DNA of 48,727 nucleotides from the NCBI GenBank assembly GCA_963801505.1, contig CAWDEY010000015.1:1-48727 (forward strand), given 5' to 3'. This stretch comes from JAOUFP01 sp963801505. GTDB taxonomy: Bacteria; Nitrospirota; Thermodesulfovibrionia; Thermodesulfovibrionales; UBA6898. The position numbers and the translations under genes are program-made. The notes below the pieces were generated by a model. That model did no database searches. It worked only from the letters and a program-made list of their open reading frames with translations, and had not been told where the DNA came from. Shown in pieces: positions 25,564 to 33,943 of the stretch (positions within the stretch are counted from its first letter, which is position 1; the number at the start of each line of letters is the position of its first letter).

Positions 25564-28500
25564 TGTTGAACTTACCGCCTGGACTATATGATCTGTTACA
25601 TACAACTGAGCTACGTAAACGCATTGAGAAGGCAGGGTTGTTGGATCGTGCAATTTGGGGAAATCTAGATATTGAGGAGCTTCCCAATAAACTGGCTACA
25701 CTGTTATCTCGCGAAATATCATCTTACATATCTCGGATAATTTCAGGTAAAGATGAAGGCACGTGGCAAAATGCATTAACTCAGGCATTACAATCACCTC
25801 AAGTCGTGCTAAGTTTGATAAAAGAATTGCTTCCAGAGTCAGGGCAGATATTACATCAGATTAAATCTCCGTCACAACTGGCTCCAGCAGCCGACCGACC
25901 AGACACCCCTTTGTCTGTCTCAGCCCTGTTAACTGGTTCATCCCGTAGCCCTGCTTTGCGCTCACAACTAAAGAAGGAACTTACAAATTGTGATAGGGCA
26001 GATTGGTTAGTGTCATTTATTAAATACTCTGGGATCCTTCCTCTCATGGACACGTTACGCCAATTTACTCAGAATCCCTCTCCAGATGGTGGGCTAAAGT
26101 TAAGGATTGCCACAACTTCATATATGGGTGCTACAGATGTCAAAGCAATTGAGGAATTGCTAAAGCTTCCCAATACCGAGATTAGGATATCTTACGACAC
26201 CAAACGTACTCGACTTCATGCAAAAGCGTATCTTTTTCATCGTGCTACAGGATTTAGTTCTGCCTATATTGGATCTGCAAATGTATCAAAAGCTGCTCTT
26301 GACGAAGGTTTAGAATGGACAGCTAAAATAAGTCAATATGAATCAGAGCATCTTTGGCGCCATGCAGTTGCGAGTTTTGAGTCGCATTGGGAAGATAACA
26401 ATGAATTTACTCCATGTCTCACAACAGACATACCAAAACTCCGTCAGGCTTTAGCAAAGGAGCAAACTGGGATAGAAGAAGACGATATAAATACTTTTTT
26501 TAACCTTCAACCTTTTGGTTATCAGAAAGCAATTTTGGAAGATATTGCTGCCGAGCGTGCAGTTGGTAAACATAAGCACTTAGTGATTTCAGCTACGGGC
26601 ACTGGCAAAACTATGATTGCAGCTTTTGATTATAAAAACTACTCATCTCAGGTGCAGAGTCTCCCAAGGTTGCTTTTTGTTGCTCACCGTGAAGAAATTC
26701 TGAAGCAGGCTCGTGCTTCCTACCGCCAAGTATTGCGTGATGGGAGTTTTGGCGACATCATGGTCGGTGGCTCAAACTTATCCCAAGAGGACCATCTATT
26801 TTGTACTGTACAAAGCTGGAATAGTCGCAACTTCTCTAAGTTCCCGTCAGATCATTTTAATTATGTAGTGCTTGATGAAGCTCATCATGCGTCTGCTAGT
26901 AGCTATCAAAATCTTATTCAACATATAAATCCAAAGGTGTTGCTTGGCTTAACCGCAACTCCAGAGCGTATGGATGGCCGCGATATTCGCAATGATTTTG
27001 GAGGAGCTTTTACACATGAAGTGCGCTTACCTGAAGCAATTGAGCGAGCTTTACTTTGTCCTTTTCATTATTATGGGATTCCTGATCTGGAAGGGTTGGA
27101 TTTTACAGCGATTGCATGGAAACGTGGCGGATATGATATATCACAACTTTCGAATGCATTAGAGAGCAACGTAGCGCGAGCAAACTGGGTAATGAGCCAA
27201 GTAGAGCGTTATGTAGCCGATATGAAGCAGGTGCGCGGGCTTGGCTTTTGCGTCAGTATTCGGCATGCTGAATTTATGGCTGATTACTGCAATAAACACA
27301 ATGTTTCATCGATTGCATTAACTGGAGAATCTCCACGTGACCTTCGTCAGGAGGCGCAGCGGAAACTTGAACAGTATAAGATTAATTTTATTTTTACTGT
27401 TGATTTATATAACGAGGGCGTCGATATTCCAAGCGTGAATTCGATTATATTTCTCCGACCTACGGAAAGCTTAACACTTTTTTTACAGCAACTAGGGCGC
27501 GGGTTGCGTATTCATGATGAAAAATCACATCTTACTGTTTTGGATTTTATTGCTCCTCAACACCGCAATTTTAGTTTCACTAAGCGTTTTCAATCCCTAT
27601 CTAGTCGACCGGACTTACGAGTAGATAAACAAATTGAGTCCGGTATGCCATTTGTTCCTGCTGGATGTCTTGTACACTTAGAGAGACAAGCAAGTGAATA
27701 TGTGCTCAATAATATTCGTTCTGCCACAGCGCGGCTCCGTGGGGAACGCCTTATCAGCGAATTAAGACAATTGCGTTCAATTGTTCCGGGTAATATTACT
27801 CTACAACAGATTCTCGACTATCTTCATTTGGATACCCCTGATGAGATATACAAGCGAGGTATTCCACATGTCTTGTTGGCTAAGGCAGAGGGCAATCAAA
27901 TTGAAGATGATCTTGGCGAGTTTGACAGTCAACTATCAAATGGATTCCGTCGAATAGCGCTAATGGATGATACGCACTTGATGCAAGATGCTAAGAGGTT
28001 ACTAGAGACTGGCAAAAGTAAGGATTCGCTCACTAGTGCATTGATCCAAAGTGTTCTATGGAGTTCAAATAGACCAGAAGATGGCAGTCTAAAAGAAGCG
28101 CATCTATTTGTCGCTTCGAAGTCTGGCTTACTGCTTGATTTAAAAGAACTTCTTGACTGGTTGATAGAGCATCGTATTCCGTTGCCTGAAAAACACTTCG
28201 ATAATCTTACAGGGCCACTTAATCTGCACGCGTCATATACTCGAGAGCAAATTCTACTTGCACTTGGAGTCGGATCATTTGAGTCTCCTAGAAGTTCACG
28301 CGAAGGATTGCTGCATGTACCAGAGAGAAAAGTTGATGCATTTTTCGCTGATATTAATAAGAGTGAATCAGACTTTTCCCCTACCACTATGTATGATGAC
28401 TATGCAATTACTGACAGTCTATTCCATTGGCAAAGTCAGTCTGGTATTAGTGAAAATACGCCAACAGGACAGCGGTATATAAACCACCGTGAGCAAGGAT

Positions 28501-28679
28501 ACACACCCTTGTTATTTATCAGGAATAGAAAAAAGCTATCTAATGGTCTAACTTCTCCGTATCTATATGCTGGCCCACTCTCTTATCAACGACACGAAGG
28601 AGAAAAGCCGATGAGCATTATATGGAAAATGAAATATGCCTTACCAGCAAAAATTCTTGTTTGGGCGAGGAGGGAGTAA
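25563..28679 (+). CDS. PLD nuclease-like / DEAD-box helicase / DUF3427 protein
   Basis: 1038 residues. N-terminal helical region, then a single HKD-like half-motif, LHAKAYLFH (about 217) with the distal Asp replaced by His, and GSANVSKAALDEG. The SF2 helicase core has ATGTGKT (about 344), VVLDEAHH (about 436), GLTATPERMDG, VDLYNEGVDIPS and QQLGRGLR (about 645). The C-terminal approx. 180 residues (GLTSPYLYAGPLSYQRHEG, PMSIIWKMKYALP) match the DUF3427 pattern. This COG3886/COG1061-type layout is common in defence islands. Codon use (CGT, TTG, AT-rich) differs from the core genes and suggests transfer. Coupled to the NUDIX gene. DNA processing of invading DNA is inferred, not shown. Confidence 0.85.
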   Translation: MLNLPPGLYDLLHTTELRKRIEKAGLLDRAIWGNLDIEELPNKLATLLSREISSYISRIISGKDEGTWQNALTQALQSPQVVLSLIKELLPESGQILHQIKSPSQLAPAADRPDTPLSVSALLTGSSRSPALRSQLKKELTNCDRADWLVSFIKYSGILPLMDTLRQFTQNPSPDGGLKLRIATTSYMGATDVKAIEELLKLPNTEIRISYDTKRTRLHAKAYLFHRATGFSSAYIGSANVSKAALDEGLEWTAKISQYESEHLWRHAVASFESHWEDNNEFTPCLTTDIPKLRQALAKEQTGIEEDDINTFFNLQPFGYQKAILEDIAAERAVGKHKHLVISATGTGKTMIAAFDYKNYSSQVQSLPRLLFVAHREEILKQARASYRQVLRDGSFGDIMVGGSNLSQEDHLFCTVQSWNSRNFSKFPSDHFNYVVLDEAHHASASSYQNLIQHINPKVLLGLTATPERMDGRDIRNDFGGAFTHEVRLPEAIERALLCPFHYYGIPDLEGLDFTAIAWKRGGYDISQLSNALESNVARANWVMSQVERYVADMKQVRGLGFCVSIRHAEFMADYCNKHNVSSIALTGESPRDLRQEAQRKLEQYKINFIFTVDLYNEGVDIPSVNSIIFLRPTESLTLFLQQLGRGLRIHDEKSHLTVLDFIAPQHRNFSFTKRFQSLSSRPDLRVDKQIESGMPFVPAGCLVHLERQASEYVLNNIRSATARLRGERLISELRQLRSIVPGNITLQQILDYLHLDTPDEIYKRGIPHVLLAKAEGNQIEDDLGEFDSQLSNGFRRIALMDDTHLMQDAKRLLETGKSKDSLTSALIQSVLWSSNRPEDGSLKEAHLFVASKSGLLLDLKELLDWLIEHRIPLPEKHFDNLTGPLNLHASYTREQILLALGVGSFESPRSSREGLLHVPERKVDAFFADINKSESDFSPTTMYDDYAITDSLFHWQSQSGISENTPTGQRYINHREQGYTPLLFIRNRKKLSNGLTSPYLYAGPLSYQRHEGEKPMSIIWKMKYALPAKILVWARRE

Positions 28680-28718
28680 TAACTGGGCTAATTTATTAAT
28701 TGATCATATGTCGAGTCA

Positions 28719-28829
28719 ATGGCATTCCCCCAACGTGGCAGTACAGACGACGTGGTCCAGAATGAAGAAATTTTATCTGGATTTAACATTCTTGATGTCA
28801 GCGACTTATTTGGTGATTCAAAGCGATAA
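28719..28829 (+). CDS. Small ORF or gene remnant between helicase and Mrr
   Basis: 36 codons (MAFPQRGSTDDVVQNEE, then ILSGFNILDVSDLFGDSKR). No ribosome site is visible. The composition looks protein-like and may be the tail of a lost gene. Low support. Confidence 0.25.
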   Translation: MAFPQRGSTDDVVQNEEILSGFNILDVSDLFGDSKR

Positions 28830-28844
28830 ACATAAGGAGGGGAA

Positions 28845-29666
28845 ATGGCAAAGAAAAGTCCGCTGGAAGAGATACTTGAAGGAAGCTTCAAAAACCCTGT
28901 GTTTGGAGTTATAGGTAGCATTATTTTTGCAGTTGTAGGCTTTTACTTATCCCACAAAATTGCTCCTGTTGGCACAATGGCTTCAGTTACAAATGGAATC
29001 AATGCATTATTTGGTACAGCAATGTACTGGGCTTCGGGTATGTCTCTCTTTGCTGCCGGTCTCGGATACATGTTTCAGGTCATAAACAAAAAGAGAAAGC
29101 ATGCCTTCTTCGATGAGAAAGATTCATTGGCCGATCTGAAAGCCATGCCCTGGAAGGAATTCGAACACTTTGTTGGAACCTTTTTTGAAAAATTGGGCTA
29201 TAAAGTTGAAGTGACCGGCGGACTTAAAGACGGTGGTATTGACGTGATCATCTCGAAAAATAACAAGTTGCATTTCGTTCAGTGCAAGAAGTATCTGGAA
29301 AGACAAGTGACCCTTTCTATGGTCCGTGACTTCTACGGCGCGATGGCGGCCAAGCGAAATCGAGAAAAAGGCTTCTTTGTCACAACCGGCACAGCTACTT
29401 TGGATGCCCAAAAATTCGCTGAAGAAAATTCGATAGAGCTAATTGATGGGCCAAGGCTGATGGAGTATATCGGCCTGACGAACAAGAAGACTTCTGAGCA
29501 GTTACCCAGGCAGGATACACGACGTCACGACAATGCTGAAACAAAGTCTTACTACTGCATTAACTGCAAAAAGCCCATCACCGAAAGGGTAGCTAAATTC
29601 TGCTGGGACAATAAGAAACGCTTCGGAGGCAAAACATATTGTTTCGACTGTCAAAAAGAGTTTTAG
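28845..29666 (+). CDS. Membrane-anchored Mrr-like restriction endonuclease with zinc ribbon
   Basis: 273 residues. Two hydrophobic segments (about 18-40 and 52-75) are followed by a cytoplasmic Mrr-type nuclease: FEHFVGTFFEKLGY, GGIDVII (Asp about 132) and FVQCKKY (QxK, about 145-147). The tail has YCINCKKPITERVAKFC then TYCFDCQ, a zinc-ribbon-like set of cysteines. A strong Shine-Dalgarno (AAGGAGG) is present. Mrr-type enzymes cut modified DNA. The membrane anchor suggests action on DNA as it enters. Follows the PLD-helicase on the same strand. Confidence 0.85.
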   Translation: MAKKSPLEEILEGSFKNPVFGVIGSIIFAVVGFYLSHKIAPVGTMASVTNGINALFGTAMYWASGMSLFAAGLGYMFQVINKKRKHAFFDEKDSLADLKAMPWKEFEHFVGTFFEKLGYKVEVTGGLKDGGIDVIISKNNKLHFVQCKKYLERQVTLSMVRDFYGAMAAKRNREKGFFVTTGTATLDAQKFAEENSIELIDGPRLMEYIGLTNKKTSEQLPRQDTRRHDNAETKSYYCINCKKPITERVAKFCWDNKKRFGGKTYCFDCQKEF

Positions 29667-29694
29667 GTCTATGCACCCTTATTAAGGTGAGGTA

Positions 29695-29838
29695 ATGTCA
29701 TACACATTTCATCCTTCAAAGAAGCCTGGGGAAGCTAATATGGATTGTTTCTTGCGAATAATCATATCTGAGAAAGTCGCATTAACTCGTCGAGAATTTG
29801 CGACTGTACAGCTAGTGTCTTGGTCTGTCGTATCCTAA
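29695..29838 (+). CDS. Small ORF, unknown
   Basis: 47 residues (MSYTFHPSKKPGEANMDCF and on) with a good AAGGTGAGG ribosome site. No family recognised. It may be a short defence-island gene or a truncated one. Confidence 0.3.
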   Translation: MSYTFHPSKKPGEANMDCFLRIIISEKVALTRREFATVQLVSWSVVS

Positions 29839-29881
29839 CAAGAATATATGTATCGAAAAATAAATAATAAGAGGAGCCCTT

Positions 29882-30143
29882 ATGGAAAAGGTCTGTATAA
29901 ATAATTTTGACTGCATTTTGTCTGAGAGGTCAAAGGTTCAAGTCATTCCGGAAGGCTATCCTTAATAAGTATTACGCGAGGCATGGCAGTGATGATTGGA
30001 CAATACCTTTAACTATAGAGAAGTTTGTTCACGTTGACTATTTCGGCACCATATTTACAAAGCAACCCATAGATCTTGGAGAAAAAGGCTTCCTTGATGT
30101 GTGGAGCTTTTTCAGATATGACGAAGTCGAGGATAATAAATAA
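29882..30143 (+). pseudogene. Small protein gene with one frameshift (LPD28-like pattern)
   Basis: Frame 1 from ATG 29882 (AGAGGAG upstream) reads MEKVCINNFDCILSERSKVQ then VIPEGYP and stops. A one-base shift at about 29962 continues NKYYARHGSDDWTIPLTIEK, then a GTIFTKQPIDLGEKGFLDVW segment. The joined 86-residue product has the Y..R..DDW..P.TIE..V....GT...K.P pattern I associate with LPD28 small proteins. That link is from memory and weak. Confidence 0.5.
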
Positions 30144-30164
30144 ATATCTTCCAAGATGGTCGCT

Positions 30165-30344
30165 GGAATCATAGCGGGTGAAGTCATAGAGTCCGGAAAA
30201 TCGGATGGGTGGCAGGGGAGTTTAGAGGAGCTCTCTCAGGTAGAGAAAATCCTTTCTGTCTTTAACATATTCTACGTGAACGACTTTGCCGGAGAATGGG
30301 GGCACAAGAAAGTGCAATAGTCGGAAGCGCGGAAGTTCGGAAGT
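30165..30344 (+). repeat. 180-bp direct repeat, left copy
   Basis: Differs from 31125-31304 at about 7 of 180 positions. It has an open frame on the plus strand (from ATG 30156) ending at 30320: AGIIAGEVIESGKSDGWQGS, then LEELSQVEKILSVFNIFYV. Substitutions in the body are mild, so it may be a fragment of a coding gene. The two copies bracket the HigBA genes. Confidence 0.85.
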
Positions 30345-30403
30345 AAGCGCCGCAAAAGATTACAAGACGCGCTCCTCTTCATCCACGACAGATTCCTTTA
30401 ACT

Positions 30404-30679
30404 TCAGGCTATTTTTACTTCTAGCTTTTTCCCGAGAGCATGGGCTACCTTCTCCAGGGTGGAGAGCTTGATATCCTCAGCATGGTTCTCGATCCGTGAA
30501 ATAGCGGTCTTCTTAGTCTTGAGTCTACGGGCAAGCTCTTCCTGTGTCAGTCCCGCCGTCTCACGGGCCTGCTTGAGCACCACGCCGATCTTGAACTGTT
30601 CGTAGCCCTCGTCATAGCCTTCGGCGAAAGCCTTGTCTCTCTTCTTCCTTTCAGCGACATATTTTTTCAGATCACTCAT
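30404..30679 (-). CDS. higA: XRE-family antitoxin (HigA-like)
   Basis: 91 residues. The helix-turn-helix is GLTQEELARRLKTKKTAISR then IENHAEDIKLSTLEKVAHAL. The N-terminus is rich in Lys and Glu. It lies directly after the HigB-type toxin gene, whose restored frame overlaps its ATG by ATGA, the toxin-first order of HigBA modules. Confidence 0.85.
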   Translation of the reverse strand: MSDLKKYVAERKKRDKAFAEGYDEGYEQFKIGVVLKQARETAGLTQEELARRLKTKKTAISRIENHAEDIKLSTLEKVAHALGKKLEVKIA

Positions 30680-31031
30680 CTCTTTGTCCTCCTTTGTAAA
30701 TAGTCTCTTCTGTAAGCCTCAGCCCGCTCAATCTCCCGCTGAGGGGTCTTCTGCGTCTTCTTGATCAATCCGTGGGTCAGCACAACAACGGAATTGCCGT
30801 CGAAGAAGCAGAATATCCGGTACGCATTCGAGCCAAACTGTATTCTGCACTCCCATATCTCCCGGTACTGACGAGTTTTTTGAAATACGTCGAAGGCACG
30901 ACATCGAGGTCCTCAACCAGGCTTAGCACCCATGCAACTTTTTGCGCCACCTTACCGGACAGCGAATCGAGAAACTCCTGCACCGGGCATTTGCCGTCTG
31001 CAGTTCTGTAAAATATTATCGTCTTACCCAC
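30676..31031 (-). pseudogene. higB: HigB-type (RelE/Gp49-like) toxin, frameshifted at A6
   Basis: Reading from ATG 31031: MGKTIIFYRTADGKCPVQEF then LDSLSGKVAQKVAWVLSLVE to TYFKK. Here, at a run of six A (minus strand, about 30880), the frame must shift to continue IWECRIQFGSNAYRIFCFFD, VVVLTHGLIKKTQKTPQREI and RAEAYRRDYLQ. The second half holds the catalytic beta sheet, so the toxin is inactive unless slippage on the A run restores it. Confidence 0.82.
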
Positions 31032-31124
31032 TGCGATATGTTAACCTGCACGTTAACCTTTGTCAAGGGGGTGGGGTAGGCATCCAGGAAATATCGTGAG
31101 ATTGGATCATCAAAACAGGTTGCG

Positions 31125-31304
31125 GGAATCATAGCGGGTGAAGTTATTGAGTCCGGAAAATCGGATGGGTGGCAGGGGAGTTTAGAGGAGCTCTCTCAGG
31201 TTGAGAAAATCCTTTCTGTCTTTAACATATTCTACGTGAACGACTTTGCCGGAGAATGGGGGCACAGACAAGTGCAATAGTCTGAAGCGCGGAAGTTCGG
31301 AAGT
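31125..31304 (+). repeat. 180-bp direct repeat, right copy
   Basis: Offset by exactly 960 bp from the left copy. Its open frame extends further left than in copy 1 (YREIGSSKQVAGIIAGEVIE), so this may be the original. A further 26-bp piece of the right end recurs at 31315-31340. Confidence 0.85.
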
Positions 31305-31401
31305 CAAAACATGCAAGTGCAATAGTCTGAAGCGCAGAAGATTCACACTGAAACTAACAGCAGCGCTCCGATATTTTTGAATGGCCATTGCACTGCCGTA
31401 T

Positions 31402-31420
31402 GTTATAATGTTGTTATAAC
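31402..31420. promoter_or_regulatory. Promoter/operator of the AbrB-Doc pair
   Basis: GTTATAA-TGTTG-TTATAAC is a perfect 7-bp inverted repeat that contains the -10 box TATAAT (31404-31409). Overlap of operator and -10 suits autorepression by the AbrB-type antitoxin. Confidence 0.65.
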
Positions 31421-31438
31421 ATCAAAGGGGAGGTGCTT

Positions 31439-31687
31439 ATGCACAGAAAAGTATGTTCCATCGGCAACAGCAAAGGTGTTTCGATTCCGGCGGAATTCCT
31501 CGGCAAGCTTGATCTGGCCGTCGGATCAGAAGTCGACGTCAGCCTCGATGAAGCGTCTTCGAAGATCGTCATCGAGCCGGTCAGAAAGAATAAATATCCC
31601 CCGGGTATTGATAAAGAATTCGTGTCGCAGGTCAATGATTTCATAACAAAGTACGAACCCGCACTGAAAGAGCTTGCGAAGAAGTGA
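31439..31687 (+). CDS. AbrB/MazE-type antitoxin
   Basis: 82 residues from ATG 31439 (GGGGAGG upstream). SpoVT-AbrB fold: MHRKVCSIGNSKGVSIPAEF, LGKLDLAVGSEVDVSLDEAS, IVIEPVRK. The Lys/Glu-rich tail would bind the toxin. The stop overlaps the Doc start (GTGA). Confidence 0.85.
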   Translation: MHRKVCSIGNSKGVSIPAEFLGKLDLAVGSEVDVSLDEASSKIVIEPVRKNKYPPGIDKEFVSQVNDFITKYEPALKELAKK

Positions 31688-32073
31688 AATATCTTTCGCC
31701 TGAGCAGATTCTTTTCATTCACAGCAGGCTGATCGATACAACGGGCGGCGCGCATGGTGTAAGGGATATTGGTTTGCTGCAGTCTGCGGCAGCAAGACCA
31801 AAAGCAACCTATGGAAGGAAAGACCTTTATCCGGATGTTTTTCAAAAGGCTGCTGCGCTGTTGGAATCGCTTGCAAATAATCATCCTTTTATTGACGGAA
31901 ACAAAAGGACAGCCATAACGTCCTCTGCGATATTCCTCAGGCAAAACGGGTATCTGCTGGAGGCCAGTCAACATGAACTCGAAAGGTTTACCCTCTCTGT
32001 GGCTACACGGGGTGTATCATTTAAAGATATTGTTGAATGGTTTGGCCTGTATTGTGTCGGACATGCCGGATAA
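31684..32073 (+). CDS. doc: Doc-type toxin of the Fic family
   Basis: 129 residues from a GTG overlapping the antitoxin stop. Key motif NNHPFIDGNKRTA, the Doc form HxFxDGNKR. YLSPEQILFIHSRLI at the start and GLLQSAAARPKATYG are typical of Doc proteins, which phosphorylate EF-Tu. Appears intact. Confidence 0.9.
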   Translation: MKYLSPEQILFIHSRLIDTTGGAHGVRDIGLLQSAAARPKATYGRKDLYPDVFQKAAALLESLANNHPFIDGNKRTAITSSAIFLRQNGYLLEASQHELERFTLSVATRGVSFKDIVEWFGLYCVGHAG

Positions 32074-32093
32074 TATAACAGTCTTAGTAGGTC

Positions 32094-32226
32094 AAATCGT
32101 GGTTGTTGCAGTCCAGTTCATGCTGCTGCATGAACATATGGCTTTTTTTGTCTGATAGCAAGAAAGCCTTTCTTTTTCAACAAGGAGACTAACTGCTTTC
32201 CGGTAAGGGAGGGTGTACTGGGTCAT
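32094..32226 (-). pseudogene. HicA toxin remnant
   Basis: The ATG overlaps the HicB stop (ATGA). After a one-base shift the frame reads PSLTGKQLVSLLKKKGFLAI then RQK. A second shift gives SHMFMQQHE, where HicA has the catalytic GSHH-like site. The gene is cut off at the end of doc. At least two frameshifts and a truncation. Confidence 0.65.
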
Positions 32227-32426
32227 ACCGCGACTTTCTGAACTCCGACAAGATGGGTTCTGGGAGACTTTCTTCCATATACTTCAAGACAGAGCTGAAT
32301 GGCCTCTTTTGTGCGTTCCAGGAGAACGTCAAGAGACTTTGCCTGAGTGTGGCATCCTGTAAGTTCAGGGACTTCAGCAATAAAATATCCCTGCTCGTCC
32401 TGTTCAATAATTACCGTAAATTTCTT
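32223..32426 (-). pseudogene. HicB antitoxin remnant lacking its start
   Basis: KKFTVIIEQDEQGYFIAEVP, ELTGCHTQAKSLDVLLERTK, EAIQLCLEVYGRKSP: a clean HicB N-terminal half. A stop codon precedes the first Lys directly, so the native start is gone, replaced by the Fic fragment at 32426. Confidence 0.7.
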
Positions 32427-32461
32427 TTATTGATGGAAACAAGAGAACAGCCATAACTGCC
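32426..32461 (+). pseudogene. Fragment of a second Fic/Doc gene
   Basis: Encodes FIDGNKRTAITA, differing from the intact doc motif DNA (31892 onward) at a few mostly silent sites. Only 36 bp remain. Confidence 0.5.
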
Positions 32462-33370
32462 TCACCCCGAGGCCTCTGCCACCTTTTTCGCAACATACTC
32501 CCTGACCTCTTTATCGAAGAGCATTACTACATGGTTTTTGTGAAAGTCCCTGTGCTCATCGGCATGGGGTAGCACGGCGCTTGCAGCGGAGACGAGTCCG
32601 TCTCCCTGTCCCTCTCTCAGCTCTTCAGGGATTATCCTCCCGGGGACCAGGCGGGACATGAATTCAGCAATCGGTAACCCGACCGGGCCGAGGAGGTCAG
32701 GGTCTGTGCCACCGACCGAGATGTAAAGACTGCCTTCACTACGTCGGTCATGAAGGTCCCTGTAGAAGCCGGAGCCGGGGAGCAGTTCCCGCAGGCCGCT
32801 GCTGCCAAGGAATGCGATAATTCTCCCGAAGGCTGAATCGACGTCCTTTCGGCTGAAGCCCCTGAGCAGGGTGTCGAGGGCAGAGGTGAAAGGCTGGAAA
32901 AAGGCCGCCCATCTGGCCATGGTAGTGCCCCTGTGCGGAGTGGCGAGTGTAATCAAAGCCTTTGCAGAAAGGTCCCCCTCCTCGAGATATTTCCGCGCGA
33001 TCAGACCTCCCCTGCTGTGGCATATGAAGATGATGCCGTCTGCGGCATGCGTCCGGTATTCTTTGAGAAGTCTGCGCAGCTCGGAGACCGCGATATGGAT
33101 AGGGCCTGCCGGCCGCGACTGTGTCCATGTGAGGATATTGTATCCAAGGGCCTTAAGGTCCTGAAAGGAGGTGAGCAATTCCGTATCGCCTCCACGGAAC
33201 AGTACGCTCAGGGGATAGGTACCGCCGAGGACCCTAGCCTTTGCAGGGTCTGCCCAGGCGCTTGCGTTCATCCCCATGCCGTGGATAAAGACCAGAAGGG
33301 GCAGCCCCTTTTTGCCTTTAAAGAATATCTCTTCCCTTTTCTGTGGCTGCATGACCTGTACCTGCTGCAT
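32462..33370 (-). CDS. Alpha/beta hydrolase, lipase/PGAP1-like
   Basis: 302 residues, no signal peptide. LLVFIHGMGMNASAW holds the oxyanion HG. The nucleophile elbow is ICHSRGGLIAR with Ser in HSRGG. LITLATPHRGTTMARW follows the usual lipase strand. A candidate acid is in EGQGDGLVSAASA and the His in HKNHVVMLFD. The fold and motif order resemble EstA/PGAP1-type esterases acting on lipids or other esters. Intact among broken neighbours. Confidence 0.82.
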   Translation of the reverse strand: MQQVQVMQPQKREEIFFKGKKGLPLLVFIHGMGMNASAWADPAKARVLGGTYPLSVLFRGGDTELLTSFQDLKALGYNILTWTQSRPAGPIHIAVSELRRLLKEYRTHAADGIIFICHSRGGLIARKYLEEGDLSAKALITLATPHRGTTMARWAAFFQPFTSALDTLLRGFSRKDVDSAFGRIIAFLGSSGLRELLPGSGFYRDLHDRRSEGSLYISVGGTDPDLLGPVGLPIAEFMSRLVPGRIIPEELREGQGDGLVSAASAVLPHADEHRDFHKNHVVMLFDKEVREYVAKKVAEASG

Positions 33371-33430
33371 ATAATAATTTACTATTAAGCAAATGGAGGT
33401 AATTATTGAGCAGTAAACCCCTGACTGACC

Positions 33431-33574
33431 ATGCCTGAGGACGCCCTTGTCAATATGCTGAAGACCCTGCCCGGAGATGTTTTAATAGATGTCTTCCGGA
33501 AAGCAGCGTCAGGGAGTGATGACTCTCCTCAATTGGCCCGTGGTGAGATGTTTACAGGCAGGCGACAGAAATAA
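33431..33574 (+). CDS. Small ORF, unknown
   Basis: 47 residues (MPEDALVNMLKTLPGDVLID, then VFRKAASGSDDS). A GAGG lies about 38 bases upstream, too far to help. Could be a helical small protein or a remnant. Confidence 0.3.
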   Translation: MPEDALVNMLKTLPGDVLIDVFRKAASGSDDSPQLARGEMFTGRRQK

Positions 33575-33610
33575 GGTGGCCATAAGTTTCCGCTTCTTCC
33601 CTCATGCCTG

Positions 33611-33778
33611 CTAAAGCCCGTCACAAACACCGCTTTCTGGCGCTTCCGCTTTCCCTTTCCCCTCTTCCTTCTCCTCCTTCGGCTCCTTCTTCCCGCGCGG
33701 AGAATTCAGGGCTTCGAAGACGCCGGCTATCACCGCGGTCCCGAATATTCCGGCCATCAGACATAATCTTATCTTCAT
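33611..33778 (-). CDS. Small single-TM protein with Lys/Glu tail, copy A
   Basis: 55 residues: MKIRLCLMAGIFGTAVIAGV is a membrane segment, then NSPRGKKEPKEEKEEGKGKA. AAGGTGAAG precedes the ATG. The plan and many residues match the ORF at 39617-39769 (MRIKVLFIAGIMGIAVISGI, RGGAKKEEEEKAGEKEE). Unknown function. Confidence 0.55.
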   Translation of the reverse strand: MKIRLCLMAGIFGTAVIAGVFEALNSPRGKKEPKEEKEEGKGKAEAPESGVCDGL

Positions 33779-33874
33779 ATCTTCACCTTACCATGGTCTC
33801 ATTCATTCTTCAATACCTCCCCTGCGGAATCTTCCGTGTCCTGTAAAAAAGAACAAGACGTACAAGTGCAATAG

Positions 33875-33940
33875 GAATGGCCTTTAGACTGCTGTTTGTT
33901 ATAATGTTGTTATAATATCAAAATGTAGGTGCTCATGCAC
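33875..33940 (+). repeat. Copy of the AbrB-Doc promoter/operator and start codon
   Basis: Aligns without gaps with 31379-31444, from GAATGGCC through TATAATGTTGTTATAA to ATGCAC. The gene body is not copied; another remnant follows. Confidence 0.75.
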
Positions 33941-33943
33941 TGG

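Noticed and set aside
30404..31340. CRISPR array from the repeated segments at 30.2-31.3 kb
   Set aside because: The repeats are 180 bp, only two, and enclose genes; no regular spacers.
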